Shown piece after piece: positions 1-6,957 of a DNA stretch of 15,837 bases. Both the position numbers and the translations under genes were made by a program. The first letter of the stretch is position 1; each line of letters opens with the position of its first letter. The stretch is taken from positions 1 through 15,837 of the forward strand of contig JAJDEH010000182.1 of assembly GCA_029259935.1 (NCBI GenBank). The letters are read 5' to 3'. Origin of the DNA: Planctomycetota bacterium (GTDB lineage Bacteria > Planctomycetota > Planctomycetia > Pirellulales > Pirellulaceae). The notes under the pieces were generated by a model. That model made no database searches. It was not told the DNA's origin and worked only from the letters and a program-made list of their open reading frames with translations.

Positions 1-72
1 CATGTGGCCAACGTCCTCCGAAGTTCTCGCGAGGACCACGCTTTCTTGATCGGAGATCGATGTGCCGCTCAT
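1..72 (-). CDS. start of an unidentified protein (partial, runs off left edge)
   Basis: An ATG at 72-70 (minus strand) lies two bases after the TGA of the DUF1559 gene (77-75) and opens 24 codons without a stop to the window edge. The visible residues begin MSGTSISDQESVVLARTSED. Stop-to-start spacing this close suggests translational coupling in an operon with the DUF1559 gene. I see no strong Shine-Dalgarno sequence. There is no signal peptide or lipobox in the visible part, so it does not look like the small lipoprotein that often follows DUF1559 genes. The 'VVLARTSE' start loosely recalls short DUF2007-type proteins, but too little is visible to name a family. It could still be a chance open frame. 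Confidence 0.4.
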   Translation of the reverse strand, partial: MSGTSISDQESVVLARTSEDVGHM

Positions 73-74
73 GT

Positions 75-1121
75 TCAAAACTCGCTGGCGGCTTCGCCAC
101 CGTTTCGCGTGCTGAGCGCCCGCCAGACGGGGAGGTCGATCGAATGACTGACGAGCCGGACACTGCCGTCGCCCAACGCAACGTTGACCCCACCGGTATG
201 ACGGCTCCGGGCGGCGACCCATCCTGGCGAAAAACTGAAATGAATGATGCAGTCGGGTCGAGAACTGTTTGGGCGTAAGTACGCGTTGAAAAACCCACTG
301 AGGTGACTGGCGGATGCCCAATTGCTGCCTCGCGTAACACCGTACGACGTTGCCTCCGCGCAGGCGGAATCGGATAGCGTCGACGTCTCCCACGGAAGCA
401 GCGCTGCCCATACGTCTTCTGGATCGGCGGGTGGCGTGGAAATGACGAATCCATCGTGTCCGGGATTTCCAGGGCCGAGCGTGGTTTCGGAAAACGCAAT
501 CGTATTGGAAAGCCCATCCGTGACGTCACGGGGCTTCATGCGAGAGTTCGCGAAGAAAATTCCATCGGAATCCCGGTCGGTCCCCGCAGGCATTCTTGAA
601 GTCTTGACGCCACTTCCCAGGCAGGCGACGTAGTTCAAGGGCTGATAACGAGGGTCCAGCACGGTCCTGAAATCGCTGGGACACAGAAAAAGACCGACCG
701 GCTCGTCGACCAGATCGCGATGCTCATCGAGGATCGCAAACGTCGGTGGAGCTCCGAGTAGGGGCTTGTCCAGTTGCAATGTGTCGTGCAGGTTGTTCTG
801 CTCGACGTACGGCAGCAGATTGGCGAACACGCCCCAGGCCCAATGCCCCTCGGACCACGTAGGTTCCTGGTCCCACTTCTTGCGGATCACGCCCGATGGA
901 AACTCACCCATTGTCTCATGGTGATTGTGTAGCGCGAGTCCCAACTGCTTGAGGTTGTTTTGGCAGTGTGTCCGTCGAGCCGTCTCGCGCGCCGCTTGGA
1001 CCGCGGGGAGTACTAACGCCATCAGAATTCCAATAATGGCGATCACCACCAACAATTCGATCACCGTGAACCCCGAAGAAACCCCCCGGCGTTTCCTACT
1101 CCCGTCGATCAATATTCCCAT
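75..1121 (-). CDS. DUF1559 domain-containing prepilin-like protein
   Basis: A 348-residue protein with a type IV prepilin/pseudopilin N-terminus: a basic leader (residues 8-13, SRKRRG), the cleavage junction G17/F18, the conserved Glu at mature position 5 (E22) and a hydrophobic helix to about residue 40. The DUF1559 body follows, with 'NNLKQLGLALHNHH' near residue 55 and the C-terminal 'GGVNVALGDGSVRLVS' block. The family (also called SBP_bac_10-like) is hugely expanded in Planctomycetota; its members are processed by prepilin peptidase and thought to be membrane- or surface-anchored, with no known precise function. The ATG at 1121 is preceded by an excellent AAGGAGG (1130-1136), 8 nt away, which fixes the start. 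Three palindromic sites lie 47-160 bp upstream. A second reading frame starts right after its stop. Confidence 0.95.
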   Translation of the reverse strand: MGILIDGSRKRRGVSSGFTVIELLVVIAIIGILMALVLPAVQAARETARRTHCQNNLKQLGLALHNHHETMGEFPSGVIRKKWDQEPTWSEGHWAWGVFANLLPYVEQNNLHDTLQLDKPLLGAPPTFAILDEHRDLVDEPVGLFLCPSDFRTVLDPRYQPLNYVACLGSGVKTSRMPAGTDRDSDGIFFANSRMKPRDVTDGLSNTIAFSETTLGPGNPGHDGFVISTPPADPEDVWAALLPWETSTLSDSACAEATSYGVTRGSNWASASHLSGFFNAYLRPNSSRPDCIIHFSFSPGWVAARSRHTGGVNVALGDGSVRLVSHSIDLPVWRALSTRNGGEAASEF

Positions 1122-1167
1122 CCGGCCACCCTCCTTGCGTACGAATCAGTCTCACCAAATCCAGGGT

Positions 1168-1181
1168 TTTGACTAATCAAA
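1168..1181. promoter_or_regulatory. palindromic operator candidate, copy 1
   Basis: TTTGACTAATCAAA, one base off the perfect palindrome TTTGATTAATCAAA found in copy 3. It lies 47 bp upstream of the DUF1559 start codon. Recurrence of the same 14-mer three times in 113 bp points to a dimeric transcription factor site. The regulator is unknown. The half-site TTGAT resembles the CRP/FNR-type half-site, but the 2-bp spacer is too short for a classical FNR box (4 bp). Confidence 0.5.
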
Positions 1182-1211
1182 TTAAATTTCTTTATCAAAC
1201 AAACTTAATGA

Positions 1212-1225
1212 TTTGTTTAATCAAA
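1212..1225. promoter_or_regulatory. palindromic operator candidate, copy 2
   Basis: TTTGTTTAATCAAA, one mismatch from the perfect palindrome of copy 3. Its centre is 44 bp from the centre of copy 1 and 49 bp from copy 3. It overlaps the possible -10 element of a minus-strand promoter, the position expected of a repressor site. Confidence 0.5.
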
Positions 1226-1242
1226 ATACATGGTCGAGTCAA
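1214..1242 (-). promoter_or_regulatory. possible sigma-70-type promoter for the DUF1559 gene
   Basis: On the minus strand TTGACT (1242-1237) matches five of six bases of a -35 box. Exactly 17 bp later comes TAAACA (1219-1214), a poor -10 box. The pair lies about 95-120 bp upstream of the DUF1559 start, in an AT-rich stretch. The -10 match is weak and planctomycete promoters are poorly defined, so this is only a candidate. Confidence 0.2.
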
Positions 1243-1254
1243 CGGCCACGCAGT

Positions 1255-1280
1255 AATTTTTTTGATTAATCAAAAAAATT
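1255..1280. promoter_or_regulatory. perfect 26-bp palindrome with operator copy 3
   Basis: The stretch reads AA, seven T, GATTAATC, seven A, TT and equals its own reverse complement over all 26 bases. Its core TTTGATTAATCAAA (1261-1274) is the perfect version of the 14-mer seen at 1168 and 1212. The arms are AT only, so it would be a weak transcript hairpin; a DNA-level protein site fits better than a terminator. Confidence 0.55.
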
Positions 1281-1499
1281 GGAATTCCCAAAAACGACCG
1301 CTATCCGCGGGAATTCGGTCGAAAGGAAATCTGCAAGCGTGTCGAGCGCGGTCTCACTGCGGAAACTCGCGTTTGGCTCGCGGCCAGAAAACGTCGCCAG
1401 CAAAATGAGCGCATTTCGATAGACGCCGCGCCGCGAAACAATGCGGAACGCAGGTTGGGCTGAGTTGAAAGCCCCCGACGTCTCGAAGCAGTTGACAAC

Positions 1500-1537
1500 G
1501 CAAGAGCCAACGCACATCGTGCGCGTTGGCGTTTTGC
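1500..1537. repeat. imperfect inverted repeat just upstream of the DinB-like gene
   Basis: GCCAACGC (1506-1513) and GCGTTGGC (1523-1530) pair perfectly around a 9-base loop. An outer GCAA (1500-1503) pairs with TTGC (1534-1537) across a small asymmetric bulge. Four T's (1532-1535) follow the inner stem. It could be a terminator-like hairpin, although no plus-strand gene lies upstream, or the folded end of a mobile cassette. It does not match the integron attC core motifs exactly (no RYYYAAC/GTTRRRY pair), so I do not call it attC. Confidence 0.45.
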
Positions 1538-1572
1538 CAACTCGTGTTTAGAGAACAGAGGGAGCAACGAAA

Positions 1573-2071
1573 TTGACTGAGCAGCAGACAAGAACGACTC
1601 AGCAAATTGCAACGCACTTGAGAGAACTTCATGTTGGTGGAAACTGGACGTCTTCAAATTTGAAAGACACGTTGGCGGACGTAACTTGGCAACTGGCTAC
1701 AACCCAAGTCCTTTCTTTTCATACCATTGCGGCCCTCGTTTATCACATGAATTACGAATTACTTTGTAGGTGCGACTTTACGCGTATTACAGGGTGGACC
1801 AATGGATGCCAAGGAGAAATACAGTTTTGACCAGCCGCCAATCCAGTCTCAGGAAGATTGGGAAAAACTGTTGGATAAGACTTGGGCTGACGCGAAAAAC
1901 TTGGCGAACTTAATTGAGCAATTGCCCGAAAGTCACCTTTGGGAATGCTTCGTGAAGAAAGAATACGGAAACTACTATAGATGTCTTCACGGACCCATTG
2001 AGCATGGCCACTATCACCTGGGGCAGATTGCTTTGATTAAGAGAATGCTGGAAGATGAAGATTCAGCCTAG
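1573..2071 (+). pseudogene. DinB-family protein gene, broken by a single frameshift
   Basis: Two overlapping frames make one DinB-like protein. Frame one starts with TTG at 1573, after a GAGGGAG ribosome site (1557-1563), and reads to 'AALVYHMNYE' near 1758. The homologous sequence then continues one base out of frame as 'YFVGATLRVLQGGPMDAKEK' from about 1760 and ends at 2071. One extra base between about 1756 and 1762 explains it; corrected, the protein would have about 164 residues, the usual length. The DinB/YfiT fold is a four-helix bundle binding a metal through three His; here H58 of 'YHMNY' and the C-terminal H-x3-H of 'EHGHYHLGQI' are visible. Such proteins are metal-dependent, often thiol-transferase or detoxification related. 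The segment is AT-richer than its neighbours (1801-1920: 54 of 120 bases G or C) and recalls Bacteroidota homologues, suggesting transfer. A sequencing error remains possible. Confidence 0.8.
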
Positions 2072-2269
2072 GACGAACTTTCCCACTTCGGACCCTTTTG
2101 TGGAGAGTTCTCCTCCGGTAGTCCGACACGTCGGGGTGAACCTGTTGTGGTTGCGGTGGTTGTTGCAACAGCGCAGATCACAACCAAGCGACGACCGATG
2201 TCGTGAACAGTGCGTTAAGTTGGAATTGATCCGCTTCCGCTTTGAGACATATCACCTGCAGTTGCGAGC

Positions 2270-3055
2270 ATGGACACAAACGAATCCGCTGGTCGTAAAA
2301 GACGAAGACGCCCGCGATTCAGTCTCGGCGCGTTGTTCTTGGTTATCACCGTGCTGGCCATTTGGGTGGGCTTACGGACGAATCGGGCGCGCGACCAAAG
2401 ACTTGTCATCGATACCGTTCTCCGCCTGGAAGGTGTCGTCCGCTACGACTGGGAGCCGGATGGCAAGGAAGAGATGCGGCGGAACAAACTTCGCGACGAG
2501 GCGCGGGCGGCGGGCCTTCCGATGCCGGTCTTCGAGGATCGACCGCCGGGACCAAAGTGGCTGCATGGCGTGTTGGGGCCGGAGTACTTTCAAAGCCTCA
2601 CGCTGGTCGGTATCAACGGCCATGAAGCTACTCTGAGCGACCGTGAATTATCCGCGATCGGCAGGCAGTCACAACTGCAGGTTCTTTCCCTACGTAACCT
2701 CTCTCTAACGGACGAATCGGTCGCCAAGATCAGCAATCTGGACGGTCTGAAGAGGCTGGCGCTTCCCGACAGTCGGCTCACCGATGACGGCTTGAGTCAA
2801 TTGAGCCACTTTGAGGAACTTGAGTATCTCGATCTAAGTCGCACTTTGCTGACTGATGAGTCGGTGCCCATTTTGCAGAAGAGCTTTCCCAAACTGAAAC
2901 GGCTCGAATTGCGCGAGACGGGGATTAGCGTCGTGGGATTTCGCGCCTTTCAAGACGGTCTTCCCAACACAAGTGTGGCGTACCAACCGTCGGCAACTGC
3001 GCGAAAGGTACTCCCCAAACGCCTCCAGCAGATGGTGATCCCACCGCCCGATTAG
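2270..3055 (+). CDS. membrane-anchored leucine-rich repeat protein
   Basis: A 261-residue protein. A basic N-terminus (residues 10-16) is followed by one transmembrane helix (about 19-36, 'LGALFLVITVLAIWVGL'), then a linker that includes the 'VVRYDWEPDG' segment common in planctomycete proteins of this type. From about residue 108 there are degenerate leucine-rich repeats of the 'LTDxxLxxLxxLxxLxxLDLSxT' kind: clear units near 136-159, 160-183, 184-209 and 209-222. The topology suggests a short cytoplasmic tail and an outward LRR domain, or a domain lying in the enlarged planctomycete periplasm. The binding partner is unknown. The ATG at 2270 has no clear Shine-Dalgarno sequence but immediately precedes the basic/transmembrane start, which supports it. 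It is transcribed in the same direction as the broken DinB gene, 198 bp away. Confidence 0.85.
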   Translation: MDTNESAGRKRRRRPRFSLGALFLVITVLAIWVGLRTNRARDQRLVIDTVLRLEGVVRYDWEPDGKEEMRRNKLRDEARAAGLPMPVFEDRPPGPKWLHGVLGPEYFQSLTLVGINGHEATLSDRELSAIGRQSQLQVLSLRNLSLTDESVAKISNLDGLKRLALPDSRLTDDGLSQLSHFEELEYLDLSRTLLTDESVPILQKSFPKLKRLELRETGISVVGFRAFQDGLPNTSVAYQPSATARKVLPKRLQQMVIPPPD

Positions 3056-4096
3056 CAAGCTGGAATTGCCGCAAAGCATCGGTCTCCTTCAACTCCGCGC
3101 GACCGCACTCAGGTAGTTCGTGAAGCAACACCTTCTCAAACTTTGGACCACATCGTCGGTGGCTTGCAACGAATGATCGAGCGTCACCGCGTCTTCAACG
3201 GCTTGGCACGCTCCTTGCCCCATATTCGGTGTCGTCGGATGGACCGCATCGCCCACCGATCAATACATTGCCCTGCAGAGCTTCCGAGAGACCCCCGTTT
3301 GGAGAACTTTCAGGCAAATCGCGCCGCGAAAATTATTTCGTTTCGCATTCAGATCAGCAAGGGAAGAATCGCGCTCGACTGCCAGCGTTGTCCGAGTTTG
3401 TCGGCAAACGGCCTGGCAAGCGAAACGCGAATATTGCGGTCCTTGGGAGGCAAGCGCCTGAGGGCAAGAAGGAGGAACGCCACGATTGGTGGGTAAGATG
3501 GCGCGAAATGAAAAGAGTGAGCGGGCTACGATTATTCTACTCCGACTGCAACGGCAGAATTGGAAGGCTGGAAATCCTGGCGAGCCTAAAGGTGACACGC
3601 TTTGACTGGCCACGAAGCGAAAGTAATAGTGGAAGCAACTGGCCGCGCCGGATAAAATGAAGGAAGCGTTGGCAGGCGCGTGGCGTTCGGGCAGAGTTGC
3701 CGGAATGTTTGAGGGCGGAATGATTTCGTCCCGGTAGGTGACGAGAATGAACGATTCCGCCGTCACCGGCCTGCCGATTGGGATGATTGCAAGACCGCAA
3801 AAAATTGTTCGCAATGTTGCAGCGGGGGGGAGACCGGTGCGCCGTTGCTGCGAACTCGTTGCGACATTTTCTGTTAGGGCAGTACCATGAAGAACGAAAT
3901 TGGCTTTTCCATATCGCCCAGTTTTACGTTGTGTATGATTCTAATACGCTTTTGCGAGCAAACGTCTGTTACAGAGTCGCGACTGCCCCGCTTTGATTGG
4001 TTCCGTGGACACTCGCCATGGCATCACCCGAGAAGACACCGTCCAAAATGCTACTGCCCGCGATTTACTTTTTCATGCCGTGAGGATCTCATCCGA
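3056..4096. other. gene-poor stretch with relics and short open frames
   Basis: About 1.04 kb without a convincing intact gene. The left part holds the monooxygenase relic listed separately. Further right, plus-strand short frames read at 3498-3605 (35 codons, MARNEKSERATIILL...), at 3657-3737 (26 codons) and, in the same frame after a TAG, at 3738-3890 (50 codons, containing MNDSAVTGLPIGMIARPQ). None has a recognisable domain. They may be part of a dispersed planctomycete repeat or a decayed gene, but this is a guess. A minus-strand frame of 184 codons (3814-3260) is rich in R, S, C and F in a way typical of a non-coding frame. Confidence 0.55.
3089..3281 (-). pseudogene. relic of an FAD-dependent monooxygenase (C-terminal FAD motif)
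   Basis: Read on the minus strand, 3253-3179 encodes [20 protein letters not shown] followed by DAVTL. This is the second FAD-binding (GD) motif of class A flavin monooxygenases (FAD_binding_3 family; salicylate hydroxylase or zeaxanthin epoxidase-like), nearly intact. The frame is closed by TGA at 3262-3260 just before it and TGA at 3091-3089 after it. The preceding 'LQGNVLIG' (3278-3255), which should lead into GDAVHP, is in another frame. The N-terminal Rossmann motif was not found in the kilobase upstream. A short, frameshifted remnant is the simplest reading. Confidence 0.7.
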
Positions 4097-5776
4097 ATGT
4101 CTAGAATTATCTTCCATGTGCCTTGCACTCTCGTTGTGTTTTCGTTGTTGGTGGCTCGACTCGGCGCGGAAGACACTCCGGCGGCGCGGCCCGTTAAGAA
4201 TCTGATCTTGCCGGGCGAGTCGTTTCTGATTGAGGGGCGGCCGTCGTTTATTTTTCTGCCGCCGGAAGAGAAACGGCAACGGCCGCAACCTTGGATCATG
4301 TATGCGCCGACTTTGGCGTCTTGTCCCGACCGGCACGAGAAGTGGATGCACGAACAGTTTCTGGCGGCGGGCGTTGCGGTGGCGGGGATCGATGCCGGGG
4401 AAGCCTATGGCAGTCCGCGCGGGCAGCAGTTAATGACGGCGCTCTACACGCATCTGACCGGGAAGCGAGGCTTTGCTTCCAAGACATGCCTGCTGGGGCG
4501 CAGCCGGGGTGGGCTTTGGGTGAGCAGTTGGGCCATCGCCAATCCTAAGAAGGTGGCCGGCATTGCGGGAATCTATCCGGTTTTCGATCTGCGGACGTAT
4601 CCAGGTTTGGCCAAGGCCGCGCCGGCTTATGGAATGACCAAGGAAGAGTTGGAAGCCAGCTTGATGAAGCACAATCCTATCGAACGGATTGGCGTGCTGG
4701 CGAGCGCCAAGGTGCCGGTCTGCATTATTCATGGCGACAGCGACCGGGTCGTGCCGCTGAAAGAGAATTCGTCGACGCTCGCCGAGCGTTACAAGCAGGC
4801 GGGTGCCGGCGATGCGGTCACGCTGATTGTTGCCGAGGGACAAGGGCATAATTACTGGGAAGGGTTTTTTCACTGTCAAAGTCTCGTCGACTTTGCCATC
4901 CAGCGAGCAAAGGCCGGTGCTTCACCGACGAAAGCTGGAAGGGCAAAACCAAAGAACAAGCGGCCGCTGCCCGCTAACGCGGTCGTTGAAAAAAACCTCG
5001 AGTACGGGCGGGCGGGCGACACGCCGTTGCTGCTCGATCTTTACCGACCGAAGAATGCGGCGGCGCGTTTGCCGGTCGTCATGTGGGTTCACGGCGGCGG
5101 CTGGAAGAACGGCAGCAAGGATCGTTGCCCGGCGACTTGGCTGGTCGAACACGGCTATGCTGTCGCCAGCATCAACTACCGGTTGACCGACGTGGCGCGG
5201 TGGCCGGCTCAAATCGACGACTGCCGCGCGGCGGTGCGGTGGCTTCGCTCCCATGCTGACAAGTACGGACTTGACGGCGGCCATATCGCGGCGTGGGGCG
5301 GTTCGGCCGGCGGTCATCTGGTGGCGTTGCTTGGTACGCTCGACGCACCCAAACAAGAGACAGTCTCTAGCCGCGTGCAGGCGGTCTGCGATTGGTACGG
5401 ACCGACAGATCTGCTGACGATGCCACCCAACGTCGTGTCCGCGAAGAGATCGGCGGAAGAAGTGGCCAAGTCCAATGGCGCGAAGTTGCTGGGCGTGACC
5501 GTGCGGGACCGGCCTGGCTTGGCAAAGCAGGCCAGCGCGTTTTATCAGGTATCCAAGGACGACCCGCCGTTTCTTATCATGCATGGCGACAAGGACCCCG
5601 GCGTGCCATTGGAGCAAAGCCAACGGTTGCACGACAAGCTCACGGCCGCGGGCGGATCTTCGGTATTGCACGTTGTCGAAGGAGCTGGCCACGGTGGCAA
5701 ACAGTTCCAGACCGAGGAAGTCCGCCAAGTCATTTTGAGCTTTTTTGAGAAACACCTTCGGACGTCAGCCGACTAG
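4097..5776 (+). CDS. exported double alpha/beta hydrolase (peptidase-like plus BD-FAE/esterase domain)
   Basis: A 559-residue protein with two hydrolase domains. A signal peptide covers residues 1 to about 24 ('VPCTLVVFSLLVARLGAED'). Domain 1 (about 35-275) has the nucleophile elbow GRSRGG (S136), acid D214 or D216 in 'HGDSDRVVP' and H251 in 'GQGHNYW', like prolyl-oligopeptidase/dienelactone-hydrolase folds. After a K/P/A-rich linker (about 273-295), domain 2 (about 298-555) has oxyanion motif HGGGW (332-336), nucleophile elbow GGSAGG (S403), acid D498 or D500 in 'HGDKDPGVP' and H532 in 'GAGHGG', the BD-FAE/acetyl-esterase (COG0657) pattern. Carbohydrate or ester degradation outside the cytoplasm is likely; the substrate is unknown. 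The frame is open from 3887, but the extra 70 residues do not read like protein. The ATG at 4097 starts the signal peptide and has GAGG (4082-4085) upstream. Confidence 0.88.
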   Translation: MSRIIFHVPCTLVVFSLLVARLGAEDTPAARPVKNLILPGESFLIEGRPSFIFLPPEEKRQRPQPWIMYAPTLASCPDRHEKWMHEQFLAAGVAVAGIDAGEAYGSPRGQQLMTALYTHLTGKRGFASKTCLLGRSRGGLWVSSWAIANPKKVAGIAGIYPVFDLRTYPGLAKAAPAYGMTKEELEASLMKHNPIERIGVLASAKVPVCIIHGDSDRVVPLKENSSTLAERYKQAGAGDAVTLIVAEGQGHNYWEGFFHCQSLVDFAIQRAKAGASPTKAGRAKPKNKRPLPANAVVEKNLEYGRAGDTPLLLDLYRPKNAAARLPVVMWVHGGGWKNGSKDRCPATWLVEHGYAVASINYRLTDVARWPAQIDDCRAAVRWLRSHADKYGLDGGHIAAWGGSAGGHLVALLGTLDAPKQETVSSRVQAVCDWYGPTDLLTMPPNVVSAKRSAEEVAKSNGAKLLGVTVRDRPGLAKQASAFYQVSKDDPPFLIMHGDKDPGVPLEQSQRLHDKLTAAGGSSVLHVVEGAGHGGKQFQTEEVRQVILSFFEKHLRTSAD

Positions 5777-5903
5777 GGCCGCGATCCGGAAGGTTTGAAA
5801 GCCTGCGGGTAACAAAGGGGCACACGCCATCGACTGCTCCGCTAGTTGGAAACAGGTTGGCAAGTTACGATGGCCAGCTTGCCAATATTGTGACCGTGAT
5901 AGA

Positions 5904-5910
5904 TAGGGAG
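5904..5910 (+). promoter_or_regulatory. ribosome binding site deciding the dehydrogenase start
   Basis: TAGGGAG, six bases before the ATG at 5917. It favours this start over the upstream in-frame TTG at 5857, which has no such site and would add 20 residues without family support. Confidence 0.6.
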
Positions 5911-5916
5911 CCTGCG

Positions 5917-6912
5917 ATGCCGATCGTGCAAATTAACCCCGAAGTGATGATTGACAAACCGTGGCCGATGGTCGACTTGCTGAAAGGCGCGGGGTTCGAG
6001 GTGAGATATCCTAAGAACCCGCTGCTCTCGCGAGGCACGGGGACCGAGGAAGAACTGATCGACGAACTGCAAGGCGTCAGTGCGGTGATCGCCACCGTGG
6101 CTCACTATTCGGAAAAAGTAATTTCGTCGCTGCCCCAGTTACGAGTCATCGCGCGGGCGGGCGTCGGTTACGATCAGGTCGACGTGACGGCCGCGAGCAA
6201 ACACCGCGTGGCGGTTACCGTGACGCCGACGGCCAATCATGAAGCGGTTGCGGAACTGGCGCTGTCGCTGCTGTTTGGACTCACGAAACGGCTGATCAGC
6301 AATCATCAAACCGTTCGCGAAGGCGGTTGGCATCGCGTGCCCGTGTTGCCGCTGCGCAAACGGACGATGGGGATCTTGGGGCTCGGGCGAATCGGGCGCA
6401 GCATGGCGATCCGCTGTCAGGCGCTCGGTATGAACGTGATTGCCACCGAGAGTTTTCCGCATGAAGAATTCGTCCGTCGACATGAGATTCGCTTAGTGGA
6501 TTTTGAGACGTTGCTTTCGGAAAGCGATTTTATTTCGATTCACTGTCCGCTGAATGAGGAAACGACGCACCTATTCAACAAGGAAGCGTTCGCCAAAATG
6601 AAGCCCAGCAGCATGTTGTTCAATACCGCGCGGGGTCCGATCATCCACGAGGCCGACTTGGTCGAGGCGTTGAAGGCAGGCGAGATTGCCGCTGCGGGAT
6701 TGGACGTGTTCGAGGTCGAGCCAACCCATGCCGACAACCCGCTATTTAAGCTGGACAACGTGTTGTTCTGCCCTCACCTGGGCGGTATCGATGAATCCTC
6801 CATTGTCGACATGGGAACCGAAGCGGCCGATTGCATCGCCAAGCTTTATCAGGGCCAGTGGCCCGCGGGTGCCGTGGTCAATGAAGAACTGCGCGAGAAT
6901 TGGAAATGGTAA
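5917..6912 (+). CDS. D-2-hydroxyacid dehydrogenase (phosphoglycerate dehydrogenase family)
   Basis: A 331-residue cytoplasmic NAD-dependent dehydrogenase. The N-terminal catalytic half contains 'RVIARAGVGYDQVDV' (76-90). The Rossmann motif is GLGRIG (155-160), with E178 where NAD-specific members carry an acidic residue. The catalytic triad is visible: R239 in 'NTARGP', E268 in 'EVEP' and H287 in 'CPHLGG'. The family interconverts 2-hydroxy and 2-keto acids; SerA makes 3-phosphohydroxypyruvate for serine. This chain lacks the C-terminal ACT/ASB domains of long SerA enzymes, and no other serine gene is nearby, so a different hydroxyacid (glyoxylate or hydroxypyruvate reductase type) is equally possible. 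It follows the double hydrolase by 140 bp, on the same strand. It is convergent with the ThiO-like gene, with a 33-bp gap. Confidence 0.9.
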   Translation: MPIVQINPEVMIDKPWPMVDLLKGAGFEVRYPKNPLLSRGTGTEEELIDELQGVSAVIATVAHYSEKVISSLPQLRVIARAGVGYDQVDVTAASKHRVAVTVTPTANHEAVAELALSLLFGLTKRLISNHQTVREGGWHRVPVLPLRKRTMGILGLGRIGRSMAIRCQALGMNVIATESFPHEEFVRRHEIRLVDFETLLSESDFISIHCPLNEETTHLFNKEAFAKMKPSSMLFNTARGPIIHEADLVEALKAGEIAAAGLDVFEVEPTHADNPLFKLDNVLFCPHLGGIDESSIVDMGTEAADCIAKLYQGQWPAGAVVNEELRENWKW

Positions 6913-6940
6913 CGCGGCTGCTTTTACATCGGATTACATC

Positions 6941-6957
6941 GGGCGCTAGCCGCGCCC
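6941..6957. terminator. GC-rich hairpin at the convergent gene ends
   Basis: GGGCGC (6941-6946) pairs perfectly with GCGCCC (6952-6957) around the loop TAGCC. It overlaps the TAG stop of the ThiO-like gene (6948-6946) and lies 28 bp after the stop of the dehydrogenase. There is no T-tract on either strand, so it is not a canonical intrinsic terminator; it may be a weak two-way stop or an mRNA end-protecting hairpin. Confidence 0.35.

Larger units (their letters stand above)
1122..1572. other. divergent intergenic region, no gene
   Basis: This 451-bp gap lies between the DUF1559 gene (minus) and the DinB-like gene (plus). The part next to DUF1559 (about 1165-1280) is strongly AT-rich and carries the three palindromic sites listed separately. 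The part 1281-1499 is GC-richer; its open frames do not read like protein and I see nothing convincing in it. The last part holds the inverted repeat at 1500-1537 and the ribosome binding site of the DinB-like gene. Confidence 0.7.

Noticed and set aside
3260..3814. 184-codon open frame on the minus strand
   Set aside because: Its residue mix (many R, S, C, F) looks like a chance frame, no motif is recognisable, and its end runs into the frameshifted monooxygenase relic.
3887..4096. N-terminal 70-residue extension of the double hydrolase
   Set aside because: The extension reads as non-coding, and a proper signal peptide and ribosome site begin at 4097.
4922..5755. 277-codon minus-strand frame
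   Set aside because: Antisense over the second hydrolase domain with its full catalytic set; composition is typical of an antisense shadow.
6925..6944. Tandem 10-bp direct repeat TTACATCGGA/TTACATCGGG
   Set aside because: Only two short copies with a mismatch between convergent genes; a small slippage duplication is enough to explain it.
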